The translations under genes and the position numbers were made by a program. From contig WRBK01000001.1 in NCBI GenBank assembly GCA_009784575.1, positions 62,001 through 126,000 on the forward strand: DNA of 64,000 bases, given 5' to 3'. This DNA is from Defluviitaleaceae bacterium. GTDB taxonomy: Bacteria > Bacillota > Clostridia > Lachnospirales > WRAX01. Below are positions 53,088 to 61,780 of the stretch, piece after piece (the first letter of the stretch is position 1; every line of letters begins with the position of its first letter). A model generated the notes under the pieces. The model was not told the DNA's origin, made no database searches, and saw nothing but the letters and a program-made list of their open reading frames with translations.

Positions 53088-54140
53088 ATGATGAGGAAAT
53101 ATATTGACTTTGCTCCAAGTTCGTTTAGGTTTATTGATTTATTTTGTGGAATAGGCGGCATTAGGCTTGGCATGGAAAAAGTGGGTTTTGACTGTGTCTT
53201 TTCAAGTGATATAAATGACGAATGCAAGAAAACGTACCATGCTAATTTTAACGAGATACCACATGGAGATGTCAGGGATATCTCAGAAGATGATATTCCT
53301 GATTTTGATATTTTGTGCGCTGGCTTTCCTTGCCAACCTTTTAGCATATCTGGCAAGCAAAAGGGCTTCGGAGATAGCAGAGGTACTTTATTTTTTGAAA
53401 TATGCAGAATAATTAAAGCAAAGCAACCATCCATTGTTTTTCTTGAGAATGTAAAACATTTGATACACCATGATGAAAGACGAACCCTAAAAGTCATTCT
53501 TGAACAACTCAGAAAACTAGGATATTTTGTTGAGTGGAAAGTATTGAATGCCCTTGATTATGGTGCTCCTCAAAACAGAGAGCGAATCATTATTGTTGCA
53601 TCAAAAGAATATCCATTCAACTTTTCTGACATCCAAAAAACGAACCGTGAATCTTTGCTTGATTTTCTTGATGTCAGCGGAGAATTTGAATACCTCGACC
53701 AAGAGGATTACACAATCATTGAAAACCCTAAGACACAAAAGCAATCTGGCTTACGCTTTATTGGCTATAGAAATAAGTCCATACGAAAAGCAGGTGTTCG
53801 CCCGAACACTGAACATCTGTCACGAGTACATAAGCAACCTAATAGGATTTACTGTGTAAGCGGAACACACCCAACCTTGCCATCACAAGAAACATCAGGA
53901 AGATTTTGGATTTTGTTGCCTGACAACAGAGTTAGAAAATTAACTATTGATGAATGTTTTCGCATCATGGGTTTTCCTGATAATTTTGCGCGACCCTCAA
54001 GTTTAGGCGAGCAGTACAAGCAAATTGGAAATTCAGTTTGCGTTCCTATGGTTGAGGCTGTTGCAAATGCGATTAAAGAGCAATACTACAATCAAAAGCA
54101 AGGAGTGTTTAATAATGGCACATACAGAACTGCTAAATAA
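53088..54140 (+). CDS. DNA (cytosine-5-)-methyltransferase
   Basis: 350 residues with C5-MTase motifs in order: I LFCGIGGIRLG, IV GFPCQPFSISGKQKGF (catalytic Cys), VI FLENVKHL, VIII PQNRERIIIV and X QIGNSVCVPMVEAVANAI. The variable target-recognition part lies at residues ~200-285. Part of a type II system with the next gene; start is ATG 53088 (or 53091). Its own promoter and separate context suggest acquisition. Confidence 0.94.
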   Translation: MMRKYIDFAPSSFRFIDLFCGIGGIRLGMEKVGFDCVFSSDINDECKKTYHANFNEIPHGDVRDISEDDIPDFDILCAGFPCQPFSISGKQKGFGDSRGTLFFEICRIIKAKQPSIVFLENVKHLIHHDERRTLKVILEQLRKLGYFVEWKVLNALDYGAPQNRERIIIVASKEYPFNFSDIQKTNRESLLDFLDVSGEFEYLDQEDYTIIENPKTQKQSGLRFIGYRNKSIRKAGVRPNTEHLSRVHKQPNRIYCVSGTHPTLPSQETSGRFWILLPDNRVRKLTIDECFRIMGFPDNFARPSSLGEQYKQIGNSVCVPMVEAVANAIKEQYYNQKQGVFNNGTYRTAK

Positions 54141-55224
54141 AGTTTATGACTTTGCTTTGTCGATAGCCTTTTCTGAAATAGAAGAATTTACGAATATCAA
54201 TAATGATGTAAGAGAAAATATAGAGTATATTATTTCACGTTCTGAAAGTAACAAAGGCATGGTTACGGTACTCACAACACTACTTGCACATAAAGCTGTT
54301 GCCCCAGAACAAGATATTCGCTATCATCAGGCAAGCTTGGAAAATGGGTTCGCAGGACGCTGAATAGACCAAAACCATGTAACACCCTTTATGAAAAAGG
54401 TCGCATTTCCATCTATGGCAGAATCTGGTTGGCTCACACGCTCACTTGAACAAGCTCATCCTTATACATTGGATTATCCAGGCAGGATAACGCCAAAAGA
54501 GGCAAAGAAGGCTTTTCTCTCCATTGTCGATAAAATTCAGACCACAAATGAAAATCCTCGTGATATCTTAGCATTTATGTTTATGTTATTGATTAGGCAA
54601 AGGGATAGCATGAAAGTAGAGCTTGCTAAACCTTATAGCCTGTCTATTTCTTCCATAATTAACTTGCTAGAGGGACATTTTACCGCAAAATATGCATCAT
54701 CTGGCGCATCTCGGTTGCCAACACTGGCAGTGTACGCCGCATATCAGTGCATGATGTTTCAAGTTTCGCGATACAGCGATAAAATCCTTTGCTCCCTTGA
54801 AAGTCATAATTCGTCTGATGCGCAATCGGGCAGAATTGGAGATGTTGATATCAATTATGAAGATAATACTGCTTTTGAAGGTGTTGAAATAAAACATGAT
54901 ATCAAAATAACCAAAAGTCTTGTAGTGGATGCCTACGAGAAATTCAAAATTCATAATACTGATAGATACTATCTTTTAACTACTGCGAATATGGATAATG
55001 CTGATTGGGCTGGTATAAATGAGGAAATTGAGCGGATAGCACATATTCATGGCTGTCAAGTTATTGTCAATGGTGTTTATGATACTCTAAGATACTACCT
55101 TAGGTTGCTTTCGAGTACGGCAGAGTTTGTGGAACATTATGTCGAGTGCATGAAAGATGATGAAACCATAAAATTTCAACACAAAACAATGTGGAACGAC
55201 ATTGTTGCTAGGAGACAGAGATGA
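54115..55224 (+). pseudogene. Type II restriction endonuclease interrupted by an in-frame UGA
   Basis: From ATG 54115 (after AAGGAGTGTTT) the frame runs 82 codons, to FAGR, then meets TGA at 54361-54363 and continues in the same frame: IDQNHVTPFMKKVAFPSMAESGWLTRSLEQ...DYNYEDNTAFEGVEIKHD... to the end, ~369 residues. The reading across the stop (FAGR-stop-IDQNHVTPF) makes a plausible continuous REase. It overlaps and follows the methyltransferase, so is its cognate nuclease; the later EGVEIKHD may be the catalytic E/K site. Family not certain. No SECIS-like hairpin follows, so a nonsense mutation is likelier than Sec. Confidence 0.75.
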
Positions 55225-55257
55225 TTAGGGCAATGTAAATATTTTTTAAAAAATCTC

Positions 55258-55286
55258 TTGACACGGTAGCATCATAGGTGTACAAT
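55258..55286 (+). promoter_or_regulatory. Promoter of the M-box transcript
   Basis: TTGACA - 17 bases - TACAAT, just after the REase gene. Confidence 0.8.
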
Positions 55287-55303
55287 TAAGGAAATTGGAG
55301 AAA

Positions 55304-55480
55304 CTTGTTAGGTGAGGCTCCTAAAAGAACATAGGCTGCTGCCCTTAAATGTCGAGAGACATCGCAAGGGTATAACAGGCATCGTCGGATTAAGGCGTTG
55401 CTTAATGTAGCTGATGAGGGATGATTTTTCCTGATTCTACGTCTTTTAGTGCTAAAGCTCGTACGAGGGGTTGATTGTTC
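55304..55480 (+). promoter_or_regulatory. M-box (ykoK) magnesium riboswitch
   Basis: All conserved blocks are present in order: GTTAGGTGAGGCTCCT, GCTGCTGCCC, AATGTCGAGAGACATCG, AAGGGTATAACAG, and AGTGCTAAAGCTCGTAC. M-box RNAs fold with bound Mg2+ and then favour a terminator. Downstream there is a hairpin with U-run, then uppP and mgtE. Confidence 0.93.
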
Positions 55481-55521
55481 TGATGCAGAAAATTCTGCAT
55501 TTGGACATATGTTTGAATACG

Positions 55522-55544
55522 ACGACCCCTTGCGGTCGTTTTTT
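55522..55544 (+). terminator. M-box expression platform terminator
   Basis: ACGACC-CCTTGC-GGTCGT followed by TTTTT. An ATGCAG-AAAATT-CTGCAT hairpin (55483-55500) lies between aptamer and terminator and may be part of the switch. Confidence 0.85.
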
Positions 55545-55581
55545 GTTGGTCTTTGCGCCAAGCAAGTAGGGGGGTGAGATT

Positions 55582-55746
55582 ATGGATTCGGATGGTAAGT
55601 GTCGAAGTAGTATCAGCAGCACAATTGGCAATTATTATTTAACAAAATCGAAAGAAACAAAAGAAATGGAGAAAGAACATGAGTTTATTAGAAGCCATAA
55701 TCTTGGGATTGATACAAGGGTTATCGGAGTTTTTGCCTGTATCTAG
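55582..55746 (+). CDS. Short ORF after the M-box, overlapping the uppP start
   Basis: 54 codons from ATG 55582, after a strong site (GTAGGGGGGTGAGATT). It is too short for the track and ends at TAG inside uppP in another frame, so its translation would cross the uppP ribosome site. It could be a leader peptide (MDSDGKCRSSISST...). Coding is unproven and its product has no family. Confidence 0.4.
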   Translation: MDSDGKCRSSISSTIGNYYLTKSKETKEMEKEHEFIRSHNLGIDTRVIGVFACI

Positions 55747-56455
55747 CTCTGGTCATTTGCTTGTGTTTCATCATCTTTTTGGGATAACGGCAGAAGATAA
55801 CCTAACCTTCATAATAACGCTGAATATGGGGAGCTTATTACCTTTATTGTTTGTGTTTCGCAAGGATATTTGGGCATTGATAAAAAACCCTTTTCAAAAA
55901 CTAACAGCCCTGCTGGTAATAGCTACTTTGCCGCTTATTATCGTTACATTGCTGTTTGAAGGGCTTATTGAATCCATGTTCTATACGGTACAGTTTTTGC
56001 CCATTGGCTTTATAATTACAGGCGTGGCTCTGCTTCTTTCTGATAGGCTCAAAAAGAACAAAAAAGATATAGATGGTATCAGGCTTATAGATGCTGTACT
56101 TATAGGTTGCGCCCAGGCTGTTGCTGTTTTCCCTGGCATATCCCGCTCGGGCAGCACCATAACAGCAACAATGGCAAGAGGCATAAATCGCGAAAACGCC
56201 GCAAAGTTTTCTTTCTTAATGTCTGTGCCTGCGGCTATAGGGGCTATGGTCTTTCGCATAAGCCGCATTATGGCAGACCCTACCTTGATTGATAATTTGA
56301 ATTTTGTCAATCTTACGGCGGGATTTATTACGGCAGCTGTATCTGGCTACCTAGCAATAAACTTTATGCTTGCGCTAGTGAAGAAAGCTAAGTTGAAATA
56401 TTTTGCGATATACTATATCTTTTCGCTTGTTGTTTTGATAGTCTTATTTTTCTAA
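55679..56455 (+). CDS. uppP: Undecaprenyl-diphosphatase UppP (BacA)
   Basis: Recycles undecaprenyl-PP to the lipid carrier for cell-wall synthesis. Both motifs: ILGLIQGLSEFLPVSSSGHLLVFHHLFG and AVAVFPGISRSGSTITATMARGINRENAAKFSFLMSVP. 258 residues, seven to eight helices. ATG follows AATGGAGAAAGAAC. It is the first gene downstream of the M-box. Confidence 0.96.
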   Translation: MSLLEAIILGLIQGLSEFLPVSSSGHLLVFHHLFGITAEDNLTFIITLNMGSLLPLLFVFRKDIWALIKNPFQKLTALLVIATLPLIIVTLLFEGLIESMFYTVQFLPIGFIITGVALLLSDRLKKNKKDIDGIRLIDAVLIGCAQAVAVFPGISRSGSTITATMARGINRENAAKFSFLMSVPAAIGAMVFRISRIMADPTLIDNLNFVNLTAGFITAAVSGYLAINFMLALVKKAKLKYFAIYYIFSLVVLIVLFF

Positions 56456-56475
56456 ATTAATTTAAATGAACGCCC

Positions 56476-56525
56476 CACAGCATTTGCGCTAGCGCAAATG
56501 CTGTGCAAATCGCGAAGCGATTTGC
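56476..56525. repeat. Two adjacent perfect palindromes between uppP and mgtE
   Basis: CACAGCATTTGCGCT/AGCGCAAATGCTGTG (30-base, no loop, 56476-56505) immediately followed by GCAAATCGC-GAA-GCGATTTGC (56505-56525). No T-run follows. The 173-base gap otherwise has only AT-rich sequence and the mgtE ribosome site. Confidence 0.75.
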
Positions 56526-56628
56526 ATCAATTAAATTAAAAATTCCATTTTTATTTTAATTGACTATATAATAATTGTTGCCGATGGTTTTACAGAAAAT
56601 TGCAAACAATAATAATCGGAGGTGCAAT

Positions 56629-57993
56629 ATGACATTAAAAGAAAATATTTTAAACCACATAACTAGCAAGAGTATGGAAAACCTAAAGATTCTTCTTGCT
56701 AGCGCAGAAGAAATGGAGCTTTTGGATGCTTTTTATGACCTATCTGCGGAAGAGCAGGTAATTGTGTTTAGGCTTTTGGCAAAAGACGTTGCTTTGTCGG
56801 TATTTGAGGAACTGGACACCGACGAACAGCAAAACTTGTTGCGTTCTTTTGCAGACGATAGAACAATTGAGCTTGTCAATGAAATGGCTCCCGATGATAG
56901 GGTGCGCCTATTAGAAGAATTGCCAGCCAGCGTTGCTAAAAAGCTACTCAATTCCATATCCCCAGAGGAAAGAAAGGTCACAAATATCCTTATGGGATAT
57001 AAAGACGAAACTGCTGGGCGCATAATGACAACGGAGTTTATTTCGCTGAGCCGCGATATGACAGTGTCACAAGCCCTAGATAAAGTGCGCAAGCAAGCCC
57101 CTGATAAAGAATCGGTATATACCCTTTATGTAACGGATAAAGCAAAGGTGCTGGAAGGTGTTTTGTCGCTAAAAGAGCTGGTATGCGCCGACCTTGATGC
57201 AAAAATAGAAGATATTATGCGTTTAAGAACTATTAGTGTGCTAACCGATACCGACCAAGAAGAGGTAGCTCGCAATATGAAAGAACTCGACCTCCTTGCC
57301 ATCCCTGTTGTAGATAACGAAGGGCGAATTGTTGGTATTGTAACCATTGATGATGCCATAGATATTTTGGAAGATGAAACAACAGAGGACATTCTCGACC
57401 ATGCAGGCTTTGCTGATACGGCGGGCAACGAAAATAGCCGTAGTGAGCTTTTAGTAAATGGCGCGCTGTGGAAAATCTGGCGCGTAAGAGTGCCTGTTTT
57501 ATTGATAACATTACTGTTCGGTTTTATTACAGGTGCAATTATTGATGACTTTGAAGCTAGGCTAGGTGCAATAGGCATGGTAGCTATATTTATCCCGCTT
57601 ATTATGGGTATGGGCGGCGATGTAGGCACACAGTCAGCTACTGTTTTTGCTCGCGGCGTGGTTTTGGGTCATATTCAAATGAAAAACTTTTTTAAGCACT
57701 TTATGAAAGAGGTTTGGGTAGGGTTTACAATCGGTACTGTGCTAGGTGCTGTGACGGGGGTTGTGGCGGCATGGTGGCAAGGTGAGCCTATGCTAGGGCT
57801 TGCGGTCGGGCTGGCACTTGCTGTAACCATGACTGTGGCGGCTATGCTTGGCTTCTTCGTTCCGTACTTGCTACTAAAATTTAACCTTGACCAAGCTGCT
57901 GGCTCTGCGCCTATAATAACGTCTATTAAAGATATTGCAGGACTGGTAATTTACTTCTTGTTTGTCAGTATGTTTTTGGGATATATGTTGTAA
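56629..57993 (+). CDS. mgtE: Magnesium transporter MgtE
   Basis: 454 residues. N-terminal Mg-sensing domain (PDDRVRLLEELP), two CBS domains (MTTEFISLSRDMTVSQALDKV, DILEDETTEDILDHAG), plug helix and five-helix channel with IFIPLIMGMGGDVGTQSATVFARG, LGAVTGVVAAWW and SAPIITSIKDIAGL. ATG 56629 follows CGGAGGTGCAAT; the track start is 18 codons earlier. Usual M-box target, here second after uppP. Confidence 0.96.
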   Translation: MTLKENILNHITSKSMENLKILLASAEEMELLDAFYDLSAEEQVIVFRLLAKDVALSVFEELDTDEQQNLLRSFADDRTIELVNEMAPDDRVRLLEELPASVAKKLLNSISPEERKVTNILMGYKDETAGRIMTTEFISLSRDMTVSQALDKVRKQAPDKESVYTLYVTDKAKVLEGVLSLKELVCADLDAKIEDIMRLRTISVLTDTDQEEVARNMKELDLLAIPVVDNEGRIVGIVTIDDAIDILEDETTEDILDHAGFADTAGNENSRSELLVNGALWKIWRVRVPVLLITLLFGFITGAIIDDFEARLGAIGMVAIFIPLIMGMGGDVGTQSATVFARGVVLGHIQMKNFFKHFMKEVWVGFTIGTVLGAVTGVVAAWWQGEPMLGLAVGLALAVTMTVAAMLGFFVPYLLLKFNLDQAAGSAPIITSIKDIAGLVIYFLFVSMFLGYML

Positions 57994-58008
57994 CGAAAGG
58001 AAAATAAT

Positions 58009-58844
58009 ATGCTAAAGCAAAATAGAGCCGCAAGGCTCTTTGTTAAAACGGTCTTGATATCTGTGAATGTAATGCTGATAATAGGCGGAGGTGTGTGGCT
58101 AGCTGTAGACAATGCAGTTAGGTCACCAGAAATGCCGCCTATTATGGCGGCTAATATAAGTTCTAGGGATAATGGGGACGATAGCGAATTGAGCGGTGGC
58201 GAATACGCCGAACTGCTACCTCCTCGGCTAATACAATTTGAAGAGCGCAAGCTGCCGCTTTCGATGCCGAAACGGGCGAAGGTTACATAATTAGCATATC
58301 TCGCGATACTTTGGTAGATGTGGAGCGCAATAGTAGAAAAATTGTTTCTGCATATCCTGTCGGTCGCCTGCATGGCGGCGGGCATGAGGGTGGTGTGGAG
58401 CGAATGAGATGTGAAGTGTCCACCCTGATTGGCTTTAGACCAGATTTTATATCAGGGTGGACTATGAAGCGTTTGTACGTATGGTTGATTCGGTTGGTGG
58501 AATAGAAGAGGGTGCTTTAGCAAGTGCTGGTGGCTGTATTTAGAGAACTCCTAACACCTGCATCAATATTAAGAATCCCAGAGTTTGTGGGTATTTTTAA
58601 TGACCATGTATATTCATGTATATTCGGATTTAGCCATGGGTGAGTTATTGTGGTTTGCAAATGAAGCTCGCAATATTGGTGGCTTGGATGGCCGAGTCTC
58701 TATACCTTGCCTATGGTAGGCACTAGTGGTGCGCCTATGTGGTACGAGCTAGCTGATGAAGAGGGTGTACTAGAGCTGATAAATCGCACAATAAACCCAT
58801 TTATCCGCGATATTACTGATGATGATTTACGTATTGTACGATAA
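58009..58844 (+). pseudogene. LytR-CpsA-Psr (LCP) family protein, heavily frameshifted
   Basis: Starts intact behind GAAAGGAAAATAAT with signal anchor KTVLISVNVMLIIGGGVW, then breaks near 58250. Later pieces in changing frames read FDAETGEGYIISISRDTLVDVE (the LCP Arg-Asp-Thr site), then IRVDYEAFVRMVDSVGGIE, FNDHVYS, MGELLWFANEARNIGG and SLYTLPMVGTSGAPMWYELADEEG. At least four shifts and a probable internal deletion. It would attach wall teichoic acid-like polymers. Follows mgtE. Confidence 0.82.
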
Positions 58845-58854
58845 ATATATGAAG

Positions 58855-59754
58855 TTACATATATTTCCTGAAAATATTTTGTGCTTTGGTCTTGATTATT
58901 TCGCGAACATGCGGAGGCTCTAGCACTTCTATGCATTCCCCTAGAGATAGTATAAAACCATAGACCCAATTGTCCTCTGTCCATGTGACGGTTGCAATAA
59001 GGTTGCCATCTGGCTGCTTTTCTATCATATCTTCGCTAAACTCATCGTATGCGCGATATGCCATTTCGGGAGCTATGCGTAATTTCATAGTAATGTATTG
59101 TTCTTGATAATTACCATGGTTTGTGTCATCTATGATATCTAAAAAGCTTCGTTCTGTGAAATGTTCGTCTGATATATTAAGGTTTTTGACACGTGAGAGC
59201 TTATACAGCCTCATATCCTGCTTGGTTAGGCAATAGCCTTTTATGTACCATGAGCGGGATTTGAACCATAGCTGTATAGGCTCTACGCGCCTAAATGTTT
59301 TTTCGCCATATCTATTAAAATAATCAAATTCCGCAATACGTTTTTGTAAAATCGCGCCCTTAAAATCTTCAAAAGAGCTATCGCTAAAGCTCCAATCAGA
59401 AAAATCCACTTCTAACCAGTTTACAGCAGTTTTATTGAATAATGCAGATAATTTTGACAATGCTTGTCCAGCCTCATCTGGTTTTACAGCCTGCAAGCCA
59501 TACAAAGCCGCCAATATTTCATTCTGTTCTTGCTCGTTTAGAATCGATTTGTTTAAAACAAAATCAGGCAGAAGGCTAATTCCGCCGTTTCTTCCTTGTT
59601 CTGTGTATATGGGGATGCCAGCTAGGCTTAAAGTGTCTATATCGCGATAAATCGTACGCGTAGAAACGCCGAATTGCTCGGCTAGCTCCTTTGCAGATAC
59701 GCGCCTTTTGTGCAAGAGGGTATAAATTATCTCAAATAATCTGTTGATTTGGAT
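58855..59754 (-). CDS. YafY-type regulator with WYL domain (start appears to be ATC)
   Basis: ~299 residues if begun at ATC 59754. HTH_11 VSAKELAEQFGVSTRTIYRDIDTL, WYL domain with PIQLWFKSRSWYIKGYCLTKQDMRLYKLSRVKN and a C-terminal dimerisation part. The family starts MQINRLFEI; here the same place reads IQINRLFEIIYTLL, seven bases after GAGGAGG, so the start codon is ATC or a mutated ATG. The TTG in the track (59715) would lack the first helix. The ribosome site lies in the end of the glycosyltransferase gene. Confidence 0.85.
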   Translation of the reverse strand: MQINRLFEIIYTLLHKRRVSAKELAEQFGVSTRTIYRDIDTLSLAGIPIYTEQGRNGGISLLPDFVLNKSILNEQEQNEILAALYGLQAVKPDEAGQALSKLSALFNKTAVNWLEVDFSDWSFSDSSFEDFKGAILQKRIAEFDYFNRYGEKTFRRVEPIQLWFKSRSWYIKGYCLTKQDMRLYKLSRVKNLNISDEHFTERSFLDIIDDTNHGNYQEQYITMKLRIAPEMAYRAYDEFSEDMIEKQPDGNLIATVTWTEDNWVYGFILSLGECIEVLEPPHVREIIKTKAQNIFRKYM

Positions 59755-59755
59755 G

Positions 59756-60976
59756 CTATCGCCTCCTCGTTTTTAACCGCACAAAGCGGGATGATTTGGA
59801 CGACCCAGGGTAGGCGGAAATCACCTCTTGATATAGCTTTGCGACATTTTGACCATATTTTTGACTGGATAGATGGTGTATGGAAGAAAGCGCAGTGGCG
59901 GTTATGCGTTCGCGCTCTACCTTATTGGTCAAAGCATTTACCACAAGCTGCGGCAGGTCGTTATCATCATGGAAGGTATAGCCCGTCTCGTTATTACGCA
60001 CGAGCTTTTCTATGCTTGTATCAAATTTAGCAATCACAGGCAAACCAGCCGCCATGGCCTCCACATATGTAAGCCCCTGTGTTTCTGTGAGAGATGCATT
60101 TACAAATACATCACCAAGCTGATAATATTTTCCAATTTCACTCCAAGGTCTAGCACCAGTGAACATAACATTTGCGCTAATGTTCAAGCTTTTGGCTAAC
60201 TGCCCAAGTTCTACTTTGGCTGGACCATCACCAACTATGATAAGGCGTGTATTTGGCAGCATTTCTAGGATTTTTGGCATTTGATTTATAATAACATCCA
60301 TGCTTTTTTCCTTGGCAATACGCCCAAGTGATAGCATAATATGGTCATTTTGCGGTATGCCAAGAGATTGCTTTAAATCTGCTATATCCTGCGATGAATG
60401 CGACTGCGGTGCAAAGGGTGCAAAATCTATGCCCGTAGGTATAACCCTAATAGGTCGCTCTACGCCGTAGTTATGGAGGTAGTTTTCTGCTTTTTCTGTA
60501 GGTGCAATAACAACCCTTGCCCTATTGCAAAAAAACCTAGAAAACCGCCGCGCCATTTTTGGCGTTATAATATGTCCGCCAGCTACATAATGCACATAAT
60601 CCTCCCATAGCGTATGGTAGGTATGTACAAGAGGTATATTCTTAGATTCAGAAACAATTTTGCCAAAAATGCCTAGAGAAAATTCAGAGTGAGTATGCAC
60701 AACATCTAGCTTTAGCTTACGAATTTTTAGAAGGGCTTTTGGTGAATATATAAGCCCTACGCGATGCGAAGGTAAAAACACGAGGGGCATTGAAGGCATA
60801 CGGAAAATATCAGGCTCACGCTTTGCGCGCGGGTCTGTAGTGGTAAAGATATATACATTATGACCTTGAGCAGTAAGCTCCTTTTGCAAGAGATGTACGG
60901 ATGTAGCAACACCGTTAATCTGTGGAAAATAAGTATCGGTAAAGAGACCTATGTTTAGGCTGTGATTTTTGCTCAT
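59756..60976 (-). CDS. GT4 glycosyltransferase (glycolipid/diacylglycerol type)
   Basis: 406 residues with GT-B fold: NIGLFTDTYFPQINGVATSVHLL at the start, HTYHTLWEDYVHYV, VIPTGIDFAPF, SLGRIAKEKSMDVII and SLTETQGLTYVEAMAAGLPV (EX7E-like). This type often transfers glucose or mannose to diacylglycerol or a lipid. ATG 60976 overlaps the previous stop by 1-3 bases; the track GTG is one codon earlier. Its last codons encode the WYL ribosome site. Confidence 0.9.
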   Translation of the reverse strand: MSKNHSLNIGLFTDTYFPQINGVATSVHLLQKELTAQGHNVYIFTTTDPRAKREPDIFRMPSMPLVFLPSHRVGLIYSPKALLKIRKLKLDVVHTHSEFSLGIFGKIVSESKNIPLVHTYHTLWEDYVHYVAGGHIITPKMARRFSRFFCNRARVVIAPTEKAENYLHNYGVERPIRVIPTGIDFAPFAPQSHSSQDIADLKQSLGIPQNDHIMLSLGRIAKEKSMDVIINQMPKILEMLPNTRLIIVGDGPAKVELGQLAKSLNISANVMFTGARPWSEIGKYYQLGDVFVNASLTETQGLTYVEAMAAGLPVIAKFDTSIEKLVRNNETGYTFHDDNDLPQLVVNALTNKVERERITATALSSIHHLSSQKYGQNVAKLYQEVISAYPGSSKSSRFVRLKTRRR

Positions 60977-61683
60977 CACTTTGCCTCCTCAAAAAGTGCG
61001 TTTATATGCTTTATGGCTATGTTTTTGCCAGGCATATTTGATGCCTGCACTTTGTCCAGCAACCCCTGCAATGCAACAAGGTTTCGAGAATTTTTGTATA
61101 TATCTGCGAGTAGTGTGTAGGACTGGCTAAGCTCTGAGCCTACATTAACAGATTCTTCAAGCACTTTCTGTGCATCATCAGTATTTTCAGTAGCAATCAG
61201 AGCCTCCGCCCAAAAACGCACGGCATGTATAAAATTTGTGAAATTTTCTTCATAATTTGCGACATTATCCAAATTTGCTGCACCAAACATTTGCTTTAGC
61301 TCCACATTGGTATATTGCCTATCAAATCTTAGCATCTTTTTTTGCGCCGCATCTAGCACTTTTGTTTGCCACATATATGGCGGCACGGGCTTTTGCATAT
61401 CTTCTTGGCTGTATTGTACTATAGGCAAACGCGCCATATCTGGTGTAAAGAAAAGCTCCTCGCCTATCTCTTTATTTCTAGTCTGATTTGCGGCTTCGTT
61501 TGCTTCCATCATATCTTGCGTATTTTGCCTTGCAGCATCTTTGCGCTTGCGGTTTGTAACTCTGATAGCCAAACCTATAACGACAATAAGGACAACGATA
61601 GGTATAATCCCACGCAAAACATTATGCATGAGGTTTTCAGCAAAAGAGCCGTCCAAAGCAAGTATTGTGATAAAATTGGTCAT
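60976..61683 (-). CDS. Membrane-anchored protein with TPR-like C-terminus
   Basis: 235 residues: a transmembrane helix (IIPIVVLIVVIGLAIRV, ~26-43), a basic/Gln-rich segment, and a helical C-terminal half with TPR-like spacing (FIHAVRFWAEALIATENTDDAQKVLEES). It is coupled to the glycosyltransferase. Function unknown, possibly a scaffold for lipid glycosylation. Start follows GGGAGGGACTATATTACT. Confidence 0.7.
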   Translation of the reverse strand: MTNFITILALDGSFAENLMHNVLRGIIPIVVLIVVIGLAIRVTNRKRKDAARQNTQDMMEANEAANQTRNKEIGEELFFTPDMARLPIVQYSQEDMQKPVPPYMWQTKVLDAAQKKMLRFDRQYTNVELKQMFGAANLDNVANYEENFTNFIHAVRFWAEALIATENTDDAQKVLEESVNVGSELSQSYTLLADIYKNSRNLVALQGLLDKVQASNMPGKNIAIKHINALFEEAK

Positions 61684-61708
61684 AGTAATATAGTCCCTCC
61701 CGACAAAG

Positions 61709-61738
61709 AGGGCGGCAACTTGTGATGCTAACCGCCCT
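61709..61738 (-). terminator. Weak terminator candidate after the aminotransferase
   Basis: Minus strand AGGGCGG...CCGCCCT with a 16-base loop then CTTTG. Pairing is good but the T-run is poor. Confidence 0.4.
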
Positions 61739-61780
61739 ACATTTAATATATCACAAACTCACAGAAAATAAAAGCGAAAA

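Noticed and set aside
54361-54410. UGA in the nuclease as selenocysteine
   Set aside because: The only downstream hairpin (CCTTT/AAAGG) has loop ATGAA with no GGU and is 22 bases away; not SECIS-like.
58311-58505. 64-residue ORF as a separate gene
   Set aside because: It is a fragment of the decayed LCP gene.
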